Positions 15,511 through 24,659 of a stretch of 64,000 nt of DNA are shown here, one piece after another. Origin of the DNA: Giardia muris. Lineage: Eukaryota > Fornicata > Diplomonadida > Hexamitidae. The stretch is from NCBI GenBank assembly GCA_006247105.1, contig CM016925.1, positions 186,001 to 250,000 on the forward strand. The letters are read 5' to 3'. The position numbers and the translations under genes were made by a program. Every line of letters starts with the position of its first letter. Positions within the stretch are counted from its first letter, which is position 1. Below the pieces are notes generated by a model, which made no database searches, was not told the DNA's origin, and worked only from the letters and a program-made list of their open reading frames with translations.

Positions 15511-18240
15511 ATGACGAACTTCGAGATACAGATACCCTCGGGCTTCGACGACCCCCTCCTCGTCTATCGCGACGCATATGCGGCGTACTACGACGCCATC
15601 GAGCAAGATACCGGGGAGAATCAGTTTCTAGTCGAGGTTTACCTTCCCAAGGTTGATCCAATAATGAAGCCAATCATCAGTCGTAACGCCGGTATCCTCA
15701 TGCTCGTCAGTCATCCCCACGTCCTACGCACTTATGATGCGTACACAGACGTCATGAATAGGCTCTTCTTAGCACAAGAATTCACTGGGCATGGAAGACT
15801 CAATGAGTACTTGGAACACTGCCGTGCCGTGCAACGCTCAATCCCTGAGGATACCGTATGGGATATCGCCGCCCTTCTTGTTGAAACTCTTACAACCATT
15901 AAACTTAAGGCTCGTAAAGGTCAACCCACTACCCCTTTTGTTCATGGCCATCTTACTCCCACCGCCATTTATATTACTAAGAATAACCAACTCAAGCTTG
16001 GACAGCTTGAATACCATCTGCTCATTGGTACTCAAGCCTGTCTGACCCCCTTGAATGGTATCCATCCATATGCCGCTCCAGAGTGCTTTACTGATGGTAC
16101 CCTAACACAAGAAAGTGACGTCTGGAGCCTCGGTTGTCTTTTGGCTGAGCTCTGCCTAGGGAAGCCACCATTCTCTATCCCTTCTGGTATGGATCCGGTC
16201 ACCTTCTTTTCTCAACCACATCCCATCGTTATTCCTGCATTATACTCTGCCGATCTACGCTCCCTCATCAATAATCTCCTGGTCTTGGACCCCACCAGGC
16301 GTTCAAGTCTTGAGTCTCTTAAATCATCTCCAATTCTTATTGCTAAGTATTCAGCGTTGTCTAAACGTGACTTCGTGGTCTTCGGTGACTATATTTACCA
16401 ACCACAGGCCGTACATACTCCTTCTCCGAAGGTTCTTCCACCCTCCTCTCCTCCCTCCACCTCAATCCCCTCTCCCACGATATTCGTACCACCCCCACCC
16501 CCACCACCACCCCCACCAGTCTTCTCCCCAGGCAAAGGAGTCCCACCCATTCCACCACAGTTGCAACGCCCTAAGTCCGAAGTACTTATGGTCCCTCAAC
16601 CAGTGCCACCCAGTAATCCGGTTACCACCGCCTCCTCCACACCCGTTGAGTCGTCATCTCCTATTTATACACCTCTTATGAAGGCAGTGCTTGCTGGAAG
16701 CACTACGGATGCTATTGACCATCTCTCCGAAAAGGGCAAGTATTCATCCAATGGCCTCACTGCTTTGATGCTGGCGGCAGAGCGGGATAGTCTGGAACTG
16801 GTCAAGCTCTTGATTGGAGAAATTAGGATGCAAGCTGGAGAGATGGCTGGTCCCGAGCCTTGGAAGGCTGGAGCCACCGCTTTACACTTTGCGGCCTCGA
16901 AGAATGCTACAGCTGTGGCCCCTCTTCTTCTAGAGAACGAGGTCGACCTCCCCTCCACTAATGGATATACAGCCTTGATGGTGGCGGCGATGAATAACAG
17001 CGTTGACGTCATCCCTCTCCTTCTGGAACGGCAAGGAGGTCGAGTCCTTAGCAATACACAAGAGAATGGGAAGACTGCCCTCATGTTAGCGGCGGAACAA
17101 GGGCATGAAGCAGTTTGCACTCTTCTCCTCAAGAAGGAGGGGACGATGACCCTTGTGGACACTGGCAAGACCGCCTTGATGTATGCGGCGGAACGTGGGC
17201 ACGTGGGGGCCATCGGGGTTCTTAAGCGTCGTGAGGCGAAGATGACCCTTCGTGATGGCTTCATCATCCCTGGAGCGACCGCAACGATGCTTGCCGTCCT
17301 GAACAGGCAGTACGAGGCACTTCCAGCCCTAGTCGACGCTGAGTGTGGCGTTGTGACGCTAATCTCAAATGCCGACGTCAACCCGGACTTTGGCCTTTCC
17401 GAAAAGCCGCTGGCTTCTGTTTATACGAACAAAGGGATCACCGCCCTCATGCTGGCGGCCCAGCTGGGTTTTCTAGAAGCGGTGAGACCCCTTTATGGAA
17501 AAGAGTCTGGGATCGGCCGGCCGACCGATGGCCTCAGAGCATATGATATCGTCGTTAACTTCTGTTCCAAGGGCTCCCCACCCTCCAAGTACGCATCAAT
17601 TATCGAGCACTTACAGCCGGAATTGAATGTCACTCGTGATGAGGAATTGAATACCGATCTCATCCTTGCCGCCGACAAGGGTGATATTGACGGCGTCCAG
17701 AAGTTCTATGACCAAGTGCGACTACAAAACAATCGTGGGAAGACAGCCCTTATGGCATGTGCCGAGCGCGGGCATCTGGAGTGTGCCAAGTTACTCGCCA
17801 AGAAAGAGGCGGGACTCCATAACTCGTCTGGTTGGACGGCTCTTATGATAGCGGCGATGTTCGGGAAGACCGACCTGGCCAAACTTCTTCTTGCCGATGA
17901 GGTTGGGATGGTGACCATCGATGGGTGGACGGCGCTAATGGGGGCAGCGTACTCCAATCACCCAGAAATAGTCAAGCTGTTATTGGAAAAGGAGGCTGGG
18001 CGCGCAACAAACGCGTTATATTACGACGGAGCGGGCTGGACGGCACTGCTCCTGGCCGCCAAGCGGAGTAACCTAGAAGCCGTTCGTCTACTCATTGATG
18101 GAGAGATGATGTCTCGTCTTCCCCCAACGGACGCATATCCGAAAGGCCGGACGGTGCTCGATGTGGCTGGCGCGAAGATCCGCGACTGGGTCATCGGATA
18201 TGTTCGCGAGCACATCGCACGGAGGCCTCCGGAGAACTAG
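15511..18240 (+). CDS. NEK-like pseudokinase with ankyrin repeats
   Basis: Protein of about 909 residues. The kinase-like domain (about 1-290) lacks catalytic residues: HRD is HGH (145-147, VHGHLTPTAIYI), DFG is LGQ (163-165), and no VAIK lysine is evident in FLVEVYLPK. The APE region (YAAPECF) and the helical lobe (DVWSLGCLLAELC) are kept. A proline-rich linker near residue 325 (eleven consecutive prolines after FV) leads to about fourteen ankyrin repeats (GLTALMLAAERDSLELVKLL and similar) to the end. Dead NEK kinases with ankyrin arrays are a hallmark Giardia family, probably scaffolds of the cytoskeleton. An upstream in-frame ATG at 15475 overlaps the cathepsin stop as ATGA; I prefer 15511, preceded by AGTAAAATC. 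Confidence 0.88.
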   Translation: MTNFEIQIPSGFDDPLLVYRDAYAAYYDAIEQDTGENQFLVEVYLPKVDPIMKPIISRNAGILMLVSHPHVLRTYDAYTDVMNRLFLAQEFTGHGRLNEYLEHCRAVQRSIPEDTVWDIAALLVETLTTIKLKARKGQPTTPFVHGHLTPTAIYITKNNQLKLGQLEYHLLIGTQACLTPLNGIHPYAAPECFTDGTLTQESDVWSLGCLLAELCLGKPPFSIPSGMDPVTFFSQPHPIVIPALYSADLRSLINNLLVLDPTRRSSLESLKSSPILIAKYSALSKRDFVVFGDYIYQPQAVHTPSPKVLPPSSPPSTSIPSPTIFVPPPPPPPPPPVFSPGKGVPPIPPQLQRPKSEVLMVPQPVPPSNPVTTASSTPVESSSPIYTPLMKAVLAGSTTDAIDHLSEKGKYSSNGLTALMLAAERDSLELVKLLIGEIRMQAGEMAGPEPWKAGATALHFAASKNATAVAPLLLENEVDLPSTNGYTALMVAAMNNSVDVIPLLLERQGGRVLSNTQENGKTALMLAAEQGHEAVCTLLLKKEGTMTLVDTGKTALMYAAERGHVGAIGVLKRREAKMTLRDGFIIPGATATMLAVLNRQYEALPALVDAECGVVTLISNADVNPDFGLSEKPLASVYTNKGITALMLAAQLGFLEAVRPLYGKESGIGRPTDGLRAYDIVVNFCSKGSPPSKYASIIEHLQPELNVTRDEELNTDLILAADKGDIDGVQKFYDQVRLQNNRGKTALMACAERGHLECAKLLAKKEAGLHNSSGWTALMIAAMFGKTDLAKLLLADEVGMVTIDGWTALMGAAYSNHPEIVKLLLEKEAGRATNALYYDGAGWTALLLAAKRSNLEAVRLLIDGEMMSRLPPTDAYPKGRTVLDVAGAKIRDWVIGYVREHIARRPPEN
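16486..16519 (+). repeat. CCA/CCC repeat encoding polyproline
   Basis: A run of CCC and CCA codons encodes an uninterrupted polyproline stretch between the pseudokinase and ankyrin domains. Such runs bind SH3, WW or profilin-type partners in other eukaryotes; whether Giardia has a matching reader is unknown. Confidence 0.7.
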
Positions 18241-18281
18241 AAGAGTTATGTCCACATGTACTGGAGGTAGCAGGCCAAAAA

Positions 18282-18671
18282 ATGCCGAGGGGTGTAAAGG
18301 GGCGAACTGAAAAGCCGTCTCATCTAGACAACGACACGGCATGCTCGGACTCCCAGGCATTGACGGAAAGCGTGGCTAGCCACAACCGGTCCCGTCGCAT
18401 ACGCCCCTGGCGGCAGGCGGCCCGTCTCTATCCCTTGTTCCTGGGATGCGCCGCCCCGCGTCTGGAAAGCCGGCGGGCGGGTGGTCTGTGTTGTCACCAG
18501 TACCCCGCCGGCCATGATACTGATAGTGACAACGAGCCGATCTTTCAGGAAAATCCGATCGGCCGTCAACGCACCCTCTCGTCCTCGGATAGCGCGTCCG
18601 ACGCCATACTCGAGGACCTCACCCTACCAAAGCGCAGCCTCTCGGTCATGAGGCCTAGGACCAGGCGCTGA
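18282..18671 (+). CDS. small basic hypothetical protein
   Basis: Frame of 129 residues whose ATG follows CCAAAAA, the same A-rich context as well-supported genes here (AAAAAATGCCG also precedes 6286). The protein is Arg/Ser-rich (RSRRIRPWRQAARLYPL) with an acidic patch (DTDSDNEP) and a basic end. No domain, membrane segment or family is recognised. It fills what would otherwise be a 565-bp gap, which supports it, but a chance frame cannot be excluded. Confidence 0.5.
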   Translation: MPRGVKGRTEKPSHLDNDTACSDSQALTESVASHNRSRRIRPWRQAARLYPLFLGCAAPRLESRRAGGLCCHQYPAGHDTDSDNEPIFQENPIGRQRTLSSSDSASDAILEDLTLPKRSLSVMRPRTRR

Positions 18672-18805
18672 GCATTGTATTCTTTCATATCACCCTAAAC
18701 CCACCGAGCCATCTGCCGTCGTACTGGCGTTGTAGTAGCTCGTCGGCAAGTAAGCCTTTACCCGGAAACCCTTCCCTATGCCATCCGTAGCCCCCATCTC
18801 TCCCT

Positions 18806-19453
18806 CTACGCGATAGAGTCTCTGACGATGCGGACGAGCTCCTGTTCCTCCGCGATCTTCAAGTAATAGTCCCAGAAGTCCCGGAGGAAGAGGTTGTCAG
18901 TCTTTGCGGCGTCCTTGACGAGCTGTGAGAGGGCCTCCTCCCCCTCGGCCAGGTAATCATCAAATCGTTTCCTACACGTCTCGTTACTGCAAATGGCCTT
19001 ATTCTCTATGACGATGAATGGCTCGACGGCCTCGCAAAGCGCAAGTCTGACCCTATTCAGCTCTCCAAGCTCCTGTTCATAGACACGGTTTGTGTACGCG
19101 ACGGCCTCCTCCATGATGGCGTCGCTAGGCTGATCCGTGGAGCAGATGCTCACAAAGTAATCGACGAGCACTCGTACGACGGTGGAAATTGCATCATAAT
19201 GCCCGGGTCTGAACAGCATATCAAGCCCGGACTTGAATACAGACGTGTTATCGGGACGAGTACTGAACACACGGAAGGCTTGAGGAAGTGCTGGTGTTAT
19301 ATGAAAGGTCAGTCCGCAGAGGTCGAGGTTTGGAAGAAGCCGATTAAGAGCAAGAGTCACCACGAGAGTACGAAACCCCATGGAGATGATGATCCGCGAG
19401 CCGTCCAGGACGGCTCCCTCGATGTCATTGGCGACCCTTTCAGCAAGAGTCAT
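18806..19453 (-). CDS. hypothetical protein
   Basis: Protein of 215 residues starting MTLAERVANDIEGAVLDGSR; the ATG complementary to 19451-19453 follows an A-run (GCGAAAAAAAAACAGTAGA), while earlier ATGs lie beyond it. The protein appears all-alpha, with one moderately hydrophobic segment (IIISMGFRTLVVTLALNRLL) that might be a buried helix rather than a membrane span. A Cys pair occurs in ICSNETCRKRF. No family is recognised. Divergent from the next gene with 52 bp between. Confidence 0.7.
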   Translation of the reverse strand: MTLAERVANDIEGAVLDGSRIIISMGFRTLVVTLALNRLLPNLDLCGLTFHITPALPQAFRVFSTRPDNTSVFKSGLDMLFRPGHYDAISTVVRVLVDYFVSICSTDQPSDAIMEEAVAYTNRVYEQELGELNRVRLALCEAVEPFIVIENKAICSNETCRKRFDDYLAEGEEALSQLVKDAAKTDNLFLRDFWDYYLKIAEEQELVRIVRDSIA

Positions 19454-19505
19454 TCTACTGTTTTTTTTTCGCTCACTTATATCTTCACTTAAAAAAGGAC
19501 GCACC
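19454..19505. promoter_or_regulatory. divergent promoter with two A/T runs
   Basis: The gap holds a T-run of nine (A-run for the minus-strand gene) and, 40 bp on, an A-run of six (ACTTAAAAAAGG) before the plus-strand ATG. Each gene thus appears to have its own initiator, back to back. Confidence 0.5.
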
Positions 19506-20093
19506 ATGATGAACTCCATACAGGCCCACCGCATCCTCCGCGACACAGAGGTCGCCGCCTTCTACCTCATGGTCAGAGCTTTCAAAATGGACCCGACAGA
19601 CTTCCTAACCAAGATGGCGCTCGTCACCCCCGTCGCACGCGCCCTACGCATCTCCGACGAGCAGGCCGTCTCCATCCTCCACGCCCTCCATGATAACCAG
19701 GAGGTGCTGCACGTCCGCAATGCCGTGGCCGAGTCGGGAGACGCGGTCACGGTCCAGGATCCTACACCAGATACCTTCGCCACCTTGTTGATGTCCGGGA
19801 TCACAGAGCTGGCCGAGAGTAGACAAGGGGCGGACGATATGGGGAACTCCCTTACGACGAAGAGTGGGGTGATAGAGATTCCAGGCTGGCAGCCGATGGA
19901 GCTCCGCACCTTCGAGAAGATCACGGGGGTTAGAGACAATGCCATGGCACGGTTCCTATCTCTTCTCACCGCGAGGAAGTTTGGGACCGGACGGCGTAGA
20001 GTTGAGTACACCGCCTCAAAGCTACGGGAGTTGCGTCGAGACCTGCTACGGGAACTACGCGCATACCTAAATGCCCACCGCGTACGGGAGTGA
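19506..20093 (+). CDS. hypothetical protein
   Basis: Protein of 195 residues starting MMNSIQAHRILRDTEVAAFY, with two adjacent ATGs at 19506 and 19509 just after an A-run. All-helical appearance; residues 130-160 (PGWQPMELRTFEKITGVRDNA) and the C-terminal basic helix (LRELRRDLLRELRAYLNAHR) are the best-ordered parts. It could bind nucleic acid or another protein, but nothing specific can be named. It ends with an AGTGAAC poly(A) signal overlapping its stop. Confidence 0.7.
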   Translation: MMNSIQAHRILRDTEVAAFYLMVRAFKMDPTDFLTKMALVTPVARALRISDEQAVSILHALHDNQEVLHVRNAVAESGDAVTVQDPTPDTFATLLMSGITELAESRQGADDMGNSLTTKSGVIEIPGWQPMELRTFEKITGVRDNAMARFLSLLTARKFGTGRRRVEYTASKLRELRRDLLRELRAYLNAHRVRE

Positions 20094-20095
20094 AC
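20089..20095 (+). terminator. poly(A) signal AGTGAAC overlapping a stop codon
   Basis: The gene at 19506 ends GGGAGTGAACAGG, so the TGA stop lies inside AGTGAAC, a match to the Giardia AGTRAAY signal. Confidence 0.55.
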
Positions 20096-20161
20096 AGGGT
20101 GCCCGACCCTTGGGTCGGATTGCCCTCTAATTCATTCATTATCTAAAGAAGCAGATCGAGA

Positions 20162-21613
20162 ATGAACGGGGAACAGACGTATGGGATCCTCTGCTGTCTC
20201 TGTGGCGTCCCCATAGAGCCGAACCCGACCTCCATGTGCCTCCCTTGTCTTCGGACGCAGGCGAACATCACCGAGGGTATTGATGAGGAGCAAACGCTTC
20301 TAAGCTGTCACCAGTGTGGTAGGTATAACATCGGGAACGACAAGTACGTCGCCGCACCCCCGGAGTCCCCGCAATTGCTAGGAATCTGTCTCAAGAAGAT
20401 CCATGGACTTCGTGACGTCCGCGTCGTTGATGCTGGGTTTGTTTGGACAGAACCCCATTCGAAGAAGATCAAGGTTCGCCTAGTCATCCAGAAGGAGATC
20501 CAGCATGGTGCCGTCCTCCAGCAGGAGCATATCTGCACCTTCAGCATCATTACGACGATGTGTACTCCGTGTCAGTACACGTATACCGACCACACGTGGA
20601 GCACACGCGTTCAGGTGCGCCAGCGTGTCCATCATAAGCGCACCTTCCTATTTCTGGAGCAAATTCTTCTCAAGCATCGTACGAAGCTGAACATCACGAA
20701 TATTCGAGAGTATCCTGAAGGCTTAGATTTCTACTTCTCTTCTCGTTCCGACGCCGCCCGCTTTGTTGACCTCCTGCACTCCGTAGTCCCTGGCACGCAT
20801 TCCGAAAGCCAGAAGTTGATCTCGGCCGACTTGAAGTCGAATACTGCCACGATTGAGTACTCGATCGCCTTCGAGATCGTTCCTCTTTGTCGCGATGACT
20901 TGGTCTACTTGCCTCAACGATTCTATAACAAGCTGGGGGGGATTGGACCGCTGTGTATTGTCTCACGTGTCAATAACGCAGTCCACTTCGTCGACCCGCT
21001 CACTGGACAAGAGGGGATGATCACCCCACAGCAGTATTTCAGCTCCCCCTTCAAGGCAGTCATGGATAGAAGACACAAACAAGAGGCAATCGTCCTAGTC
21101 ACAGAGCCGCTCGAACCAGGGTCAGCATTATCATACGTTGAATGCCAACGAGAAGCAGACATGTACGAGGGCCGTACGGTTAGCACGCGGACGTACCATC
21201 TAGCTCTATGCCAACCAGGACGTTCGATCGCAGTCTATAGTATAGAATCCCTTGACTTCAACAGTTTCGGGGCAACGTTTCCAGCCACTTACAATAACAT
21301 GCCGATCTTGGTGGCTGGTCGTTGGAAGGAAAAGAGGAGTCAGCGTCCACACAGACCTACTAAAAGGGCCGTTGCACGCCTCGAAACGGACGAGGGGGTC
21401 GCGGTCGTCAACGTCTCGGATGACGAGCTCAACGATGCTATAGAGGAAATGGAAGAAGACGGCCTTTTCGCAACCGAGCTTGCAACACTTCAGGCGAATA
21501 TGGAGGCGTTTACCCTCACAGGGGTAGTACCCACGGCGGGGGGCGGCGGTCTGGAATATGCGACGGCCATCCCGCTCACGGGAATCGAGTATCAAGGCTA
21601 TTGTCCTCAATAA
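20162..21613 (+). CDS. NMD3: 60S ribosomal export protein NMD3
   Basis: Protein of 483 residues, close in length to human NMD3. The N-terminal zinc-binding region shows CCLCGVPIEPNPTSMCLPC (Cys 11/12/14 and 26/29) and CHQCGRY (49/52), matching NMD3. Further strongly conserved stretches are LVDAGFVWTEPHS-type (VVDAGFVWTEPHSKKIKVRL), RTFLFLEQILLKH, EGLDFYFSSRSDA and IEYSIAFEIVPLCRDD. NMD3 binds the joining face of the pre-60S subunit and carries the nuclear export signal read by CRM1; the acidic end (DDELNDAIEEMEEDGLF) resembles that region. The stop is immediately followed, with no gap, by the ATG of the ankyrin gene. Confidence 0.97.
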   Translation: MNGEQTYGILCCLCGVPIEPNPTSMCLPCLRTQANITEGIDEEQTLLSCHQCGRYNIGNDKYVAAPPESPQLLGICLKKIHGLRDVRVVDAGFVWTEPHSKKIKVRLVIQKEIQHGAVLQQEHICTFSIITTMCTPCQYTYTDHTWSTRVQVRQRVHHKRTFLFLEQILLKHRTKLNITNIREYPEGLDFYFSSRSDAARFVDLLHSVVPGTHSESQKLISADLKSNTATIEYSIAFEIVPLCRDDLVYLPQRFYNKLGGIGPLCIVSRVNNAVHFVDPLTGQEGMITPQQYFSSPFKAVMDRRHKQEAIVLVTEPLEPGSALSYVECQREADMYEGRTVSTRTYHLALCQPGRSIAVYSIESLDFNSFGATFPATYNNMPILVAGRWKEKRSQRPHRPTKRAVARLETDEGVAVVNVSDDELNDAIEEMEEDGLFATELATLQANMEAFTLTGVVPTAGGGGLEYATAIPLTGIEYQGYCPQ

Positions 21614-24600
21614 ATGATGAAATACGTGGAGCCACGCAGAAAGCTCACGACGTCCCGCTGGACAGCCATCGCCGCCGCCCACCAGGCCACCACGCCGCCG
21701 TGGCATGGCTGGGTGAAGCCAAAGATCGAGGAGGCCGACAAGCTTCAGCTACGTGAAGCCGCTCGTTATGGTGATCTTGAGACGGCAAAGGCACATCTCG
21801 ATCAGATCTTCCATTGCCATACGACAGGGAAGACGGCCCTTATGCTGGCGGCCGAGAATGGGCACGTTGATATCGTTAAGCTGTGTCTCGAAGAGGCGAG
21901 AGCCTGTACCGCTGGTCCGGAGTTTGTCATACTTGATAACCATGCGCTTACCGATGAGGACCGTGCGGAGTTCCACCAGATGATGGAGGACGTGTATGGG
22001 CGGCGTTGGCTTAACGCAGATATTCAGGCTCATTATCTACAGAATTATGACCGTGAGCCCGATGCAGACTCAAGTAGCGAGGTGCTTACGAATGACCTTA
22101 TCGACGACGCGGTGTGGCAGGACTCATCCGGCGACCAGGAGGGTTATGGACCGCCTGATAATACACGCGAGCCAACAAACGACCCAACCGACGTCACAGA
22201 TGACATCTGGAGCGGAGATTCGATCGAGACTACATCTGGAGGGGGTAGTCAGGATATGGAGGGTTTATTTAGGTTATCTCAGAACTCATACCATCGCCAT
22301 GTCTCCATATCACCCTCAGACCCCATAAGACCGAATAGCGATGCGCATGATGCCAAAGCTTATGCTCGATACGTCGTGAGTAAGGGGATGTCTCCGACGG
22401 GTAGCACTGCGCTCACACTAGCCATGAGTAACTTCCATAAGGATTGCGTCGATCTTCTTATCGACCGAGAGGTCGGATTGGGGGGTGTCACCCCACTTAT
22501 GCAAGCTGCCGTTCGGAACGACCTGGAAGCCATCGTCTTACATATCCACACCGCGGCTATGACAGACATCAACGGGTTCACTGCACTTCATTACGCATGC
22601 ATGTTTGGTAACCTGAAAGCCATCGAGCTCCTTCATGGCTACCAGCAAGGGGATAACTCTTTTCGGATAGATATTCCTACCCCCCTCATGTTTGCTGCAC
22701 GTGAGGGGCATCTGGAATGCGTTGCCGAGTTGGTACCCAGCATGGGGGAGATCGTTGCGAATAATAGGACGGCCCTTATGTATGCTGCGGAGCACAACCA
22801 CGTCTCTTGTATCCCATGGCTCGCCTCCACGGCGAATAAGCTTACGGCCGGGAACTGCTCTGCTCTCTTACTCGCCGCCGCAAACGGTCATCTGGCATGT
22901 GTGAAGCTACTCTACGCCTTGGAAGACAACGTAGAGCGTTCTGGAAAGGAGACCTCGCTTATAAAGGCCATCTATGGTGACCACGTGGAGGTTGTCAGAG
23001 TTTTGGCAGGGTATTCGTCCCTTGTGGATACGGCACGGCGTTCGCCCCTCTTTCATGCTATGCGTTGCGGGAATGCCGCCTGTATTGACCTCATTTGGGA
23101 GAGGCGAAAAGGACTCGACCATGTCACCCCCTTAATGCTAGCGGCGGCAAAGGGAGATCTTCAAGGCATTCGGAGTAACATCGTTCAAGCTGGAAGAACC
23201 GATGGACGAGCTCTTACGGCCCTCATGTACATCGCCCTTTCCGGACGCCTAGACCTTGATGAAAATGGTGCTAGAAACGTTGTTTTGGAGTGTGCAGCCG
23301 TCGAGGCCCGCTACTTGAGCTATGATGGCCTATCTGCCCTGATGTATGCTATTCGAGAACGGCATGCCTCCTTGGTGGAGCTTCTATTGCCACTTGAGCT
23401 AAGTGTTTATTCTCCACAATATGGAAACATCCTAGACTTTGCCATTTCTCATGGGGCGCCACAATGCGTCACGTATATTACAGACTATCTTCGGGACAAT
23501 AGTATCCGCATGTATGTGACAACGTGGCGGCGGCCTATCATCTCCGAGTTTTCTACCAATCTCATCTTGGCTGTGAAGGAAGCTCGTATGGACGAGATCA
23601 ATAAGTACCTTTATCAGGCGCAGGTTGAATACACCATGCAGACTGCTTTACAGGTCGCTCTGCAGTACCAGAACCACGAGGCCATCCGACTTCTTATGAA
23701 GGAGCTCGGGTGTTGTACCGGTGATGGCACCTCGACCCTCATGCTGGCCACCTTGAGTAATGACCCCATTGCGGTCTCATTACTAGTTTTTGAGGCGACT
23801 AAGATGTCTGCGAATCATCGAACTGCGTTGATGACTGCTGCGAGCCTTGGACATGTGGACTGTGTTCGAGTTCTAATCGAACACGAGGCTGGCATATTAA
23901 CCTCAAAGGGGTTCAGCGCTTTGATGTTTGCTGCGGGGTCTGGACACTCCGACTGTGTCCAGTTATTACTTGAGAGAGAGGCTAGAATCCAGGATGCACA
24001 AGGACGTACAGCTCTTATGACCGCTATCGACATGGGGGAGGAAAGTTGTGCCGAGCTTCTTGCTGAGGTTGAAGCTGGGATGAAGACGCATAGCGGACAT
24101 ACCGCATTGATGGAAGCCGCTTATAATGGGTCTGTCAATCTGGTCCAACTTCTTCTTCCGTTTGAGAAGGGGATGAAGACAGATACACATTACACGGCCC
24201 TTCTGATGGCCATGCAGGAAGGGAAGGTTGATGCTGCTAGACTCCTCTATGAGGAAGAACGAGAGGTTTCACAAGTGACAGACCTTATGTGGGCGGCATT
24301 CACGGGAGATAGCGAGGGGGTACGGCGACATCTCGATAAGGTTGGCCAGACCACGCCCGTCTTATCGACTGCTTTGATGTATGCATGCAACAATGGGAAT
24401 GTCGAGTGCGCTCGGCTATTGTTATCGGAAGCAGGGATGCAGGACGACACGGGCTACACTGCTATGATGTGCGCCGTTGAGGCGGATAAACCCGCGTGTA
24501 TCCCGATCGTTTATGCTCATGAGGCACATCTCGTCATGTCCGATGGGAAGACCGCCTACGATCTCGCCGTCGACGGGTCCAAGGACTCATGTATCCTCGC

Positions 24601-24634
24601 CATTGAGACGTGCATGCGAAGGGCTGGCATGTAA
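21614..24634 (+). CDS. long ankyrin-repeat protein
   Basis: Protein of 1006 residues made almost wholly of ankyrin repeats. A first block (about 35-95, TALMLAAENGHVDIVKLCLE) is followed by an acidic, probably disordered insert (about 145-235), then about 20 repeats to the end (GFSALMFAAGSGHSDCVQLL, GRTALMTAIDMGEESCAELL, GYTAMMCAVEADKPACIPIV). There is no kinase domain, so this belongs to the ankyrin-only class that is expanded in Giardia. The last base of the NMD3 stop directly precedes its ATG (TAAATGATG), so the promoter must lie within the end of NMD3. Confidence 0.9.
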   Translation: MMKYVEPRRKLTTSRWTAIAAAHQATTPPWHGWVKPKIEEADKLQLREAARYGDLETAKAHLDQIFHCHTTGKTALMLAAENGHVDIVKLCLEEARACTAGPEFVILDNHALTDEDRAEFHQMMEDVYGRRWLNADIQAHYLQNYDREPDADSSSEVLTNDLIDDAVWQDSSGDQEGYGPPDNTREPTNDPTDVTDDIWSGDSIETTSGGGSQDMEGLFRLSQNSYHRHVSISPSDPIRPNSDAHDAKAYARYVVSKGMSPTGSTALTLAMSNFHKDCVDLLIDREVGLGGVTPLMQAAVRNDLEAIVLHIHTAAMTDINGFTALHYACMFGNLKAIELLHGYQQGDNSFRIDIPTPLMFAAREGHLECVAELVPSMGEIVANNRTALMYAAEHNHVSCIPWLASTANKLTAGNCSALLLAAANGHLACVKLLYALEDNVERSGKETSLIKAIYGDHVEVVRVLAGYSSLVDTARRSPLFHAMRCGNAACIDLIWERRKGLDHVTPLMLAAAKGDLQGIRSNIVQAGRTDGRALTALMYIALSGRLDLDENGARNVVLECAAVEARYLSYDGLSALMYAIRERHASLVELLLPLELSVYSPQYGNILDFAISHGAPQCVTYITDYLRDNSIRMYVTTWRRPIISEFSTNLILAVKEARMDEINKYLYQAQVEYTMQTALQVALQYQNHEAIRLLMKELGCCTGDGTSTLMLATLSNDPIAVSLLVFEATKMSANHRTALMTAASLGHVDCVRVLIEHEAGILTSKGFSALMFAAGSGHSDCVQLLLEREARIQDAQGRTALMTAIDMGEESCAELLAEVEAGMKTHSGHTALMEAAYNGSVNLVQLLLPFEKGMKTDTHYTALLMAMQEGKVDAARLLYEEEREVSQVTDLMWAAFTGDSEGVRRHLDKVGQTTPVLSTALMYACNNGNVECARLLLSEAGMQDDTGYTAMMCAVEADKPACIPIVYAHEAHLVMSDGKTAYDLAVDGSKDSCILAIETCMRRAGM

Positions 24635-24659
24635 AGCCTCACCGGGGTATCTCAAAAAG

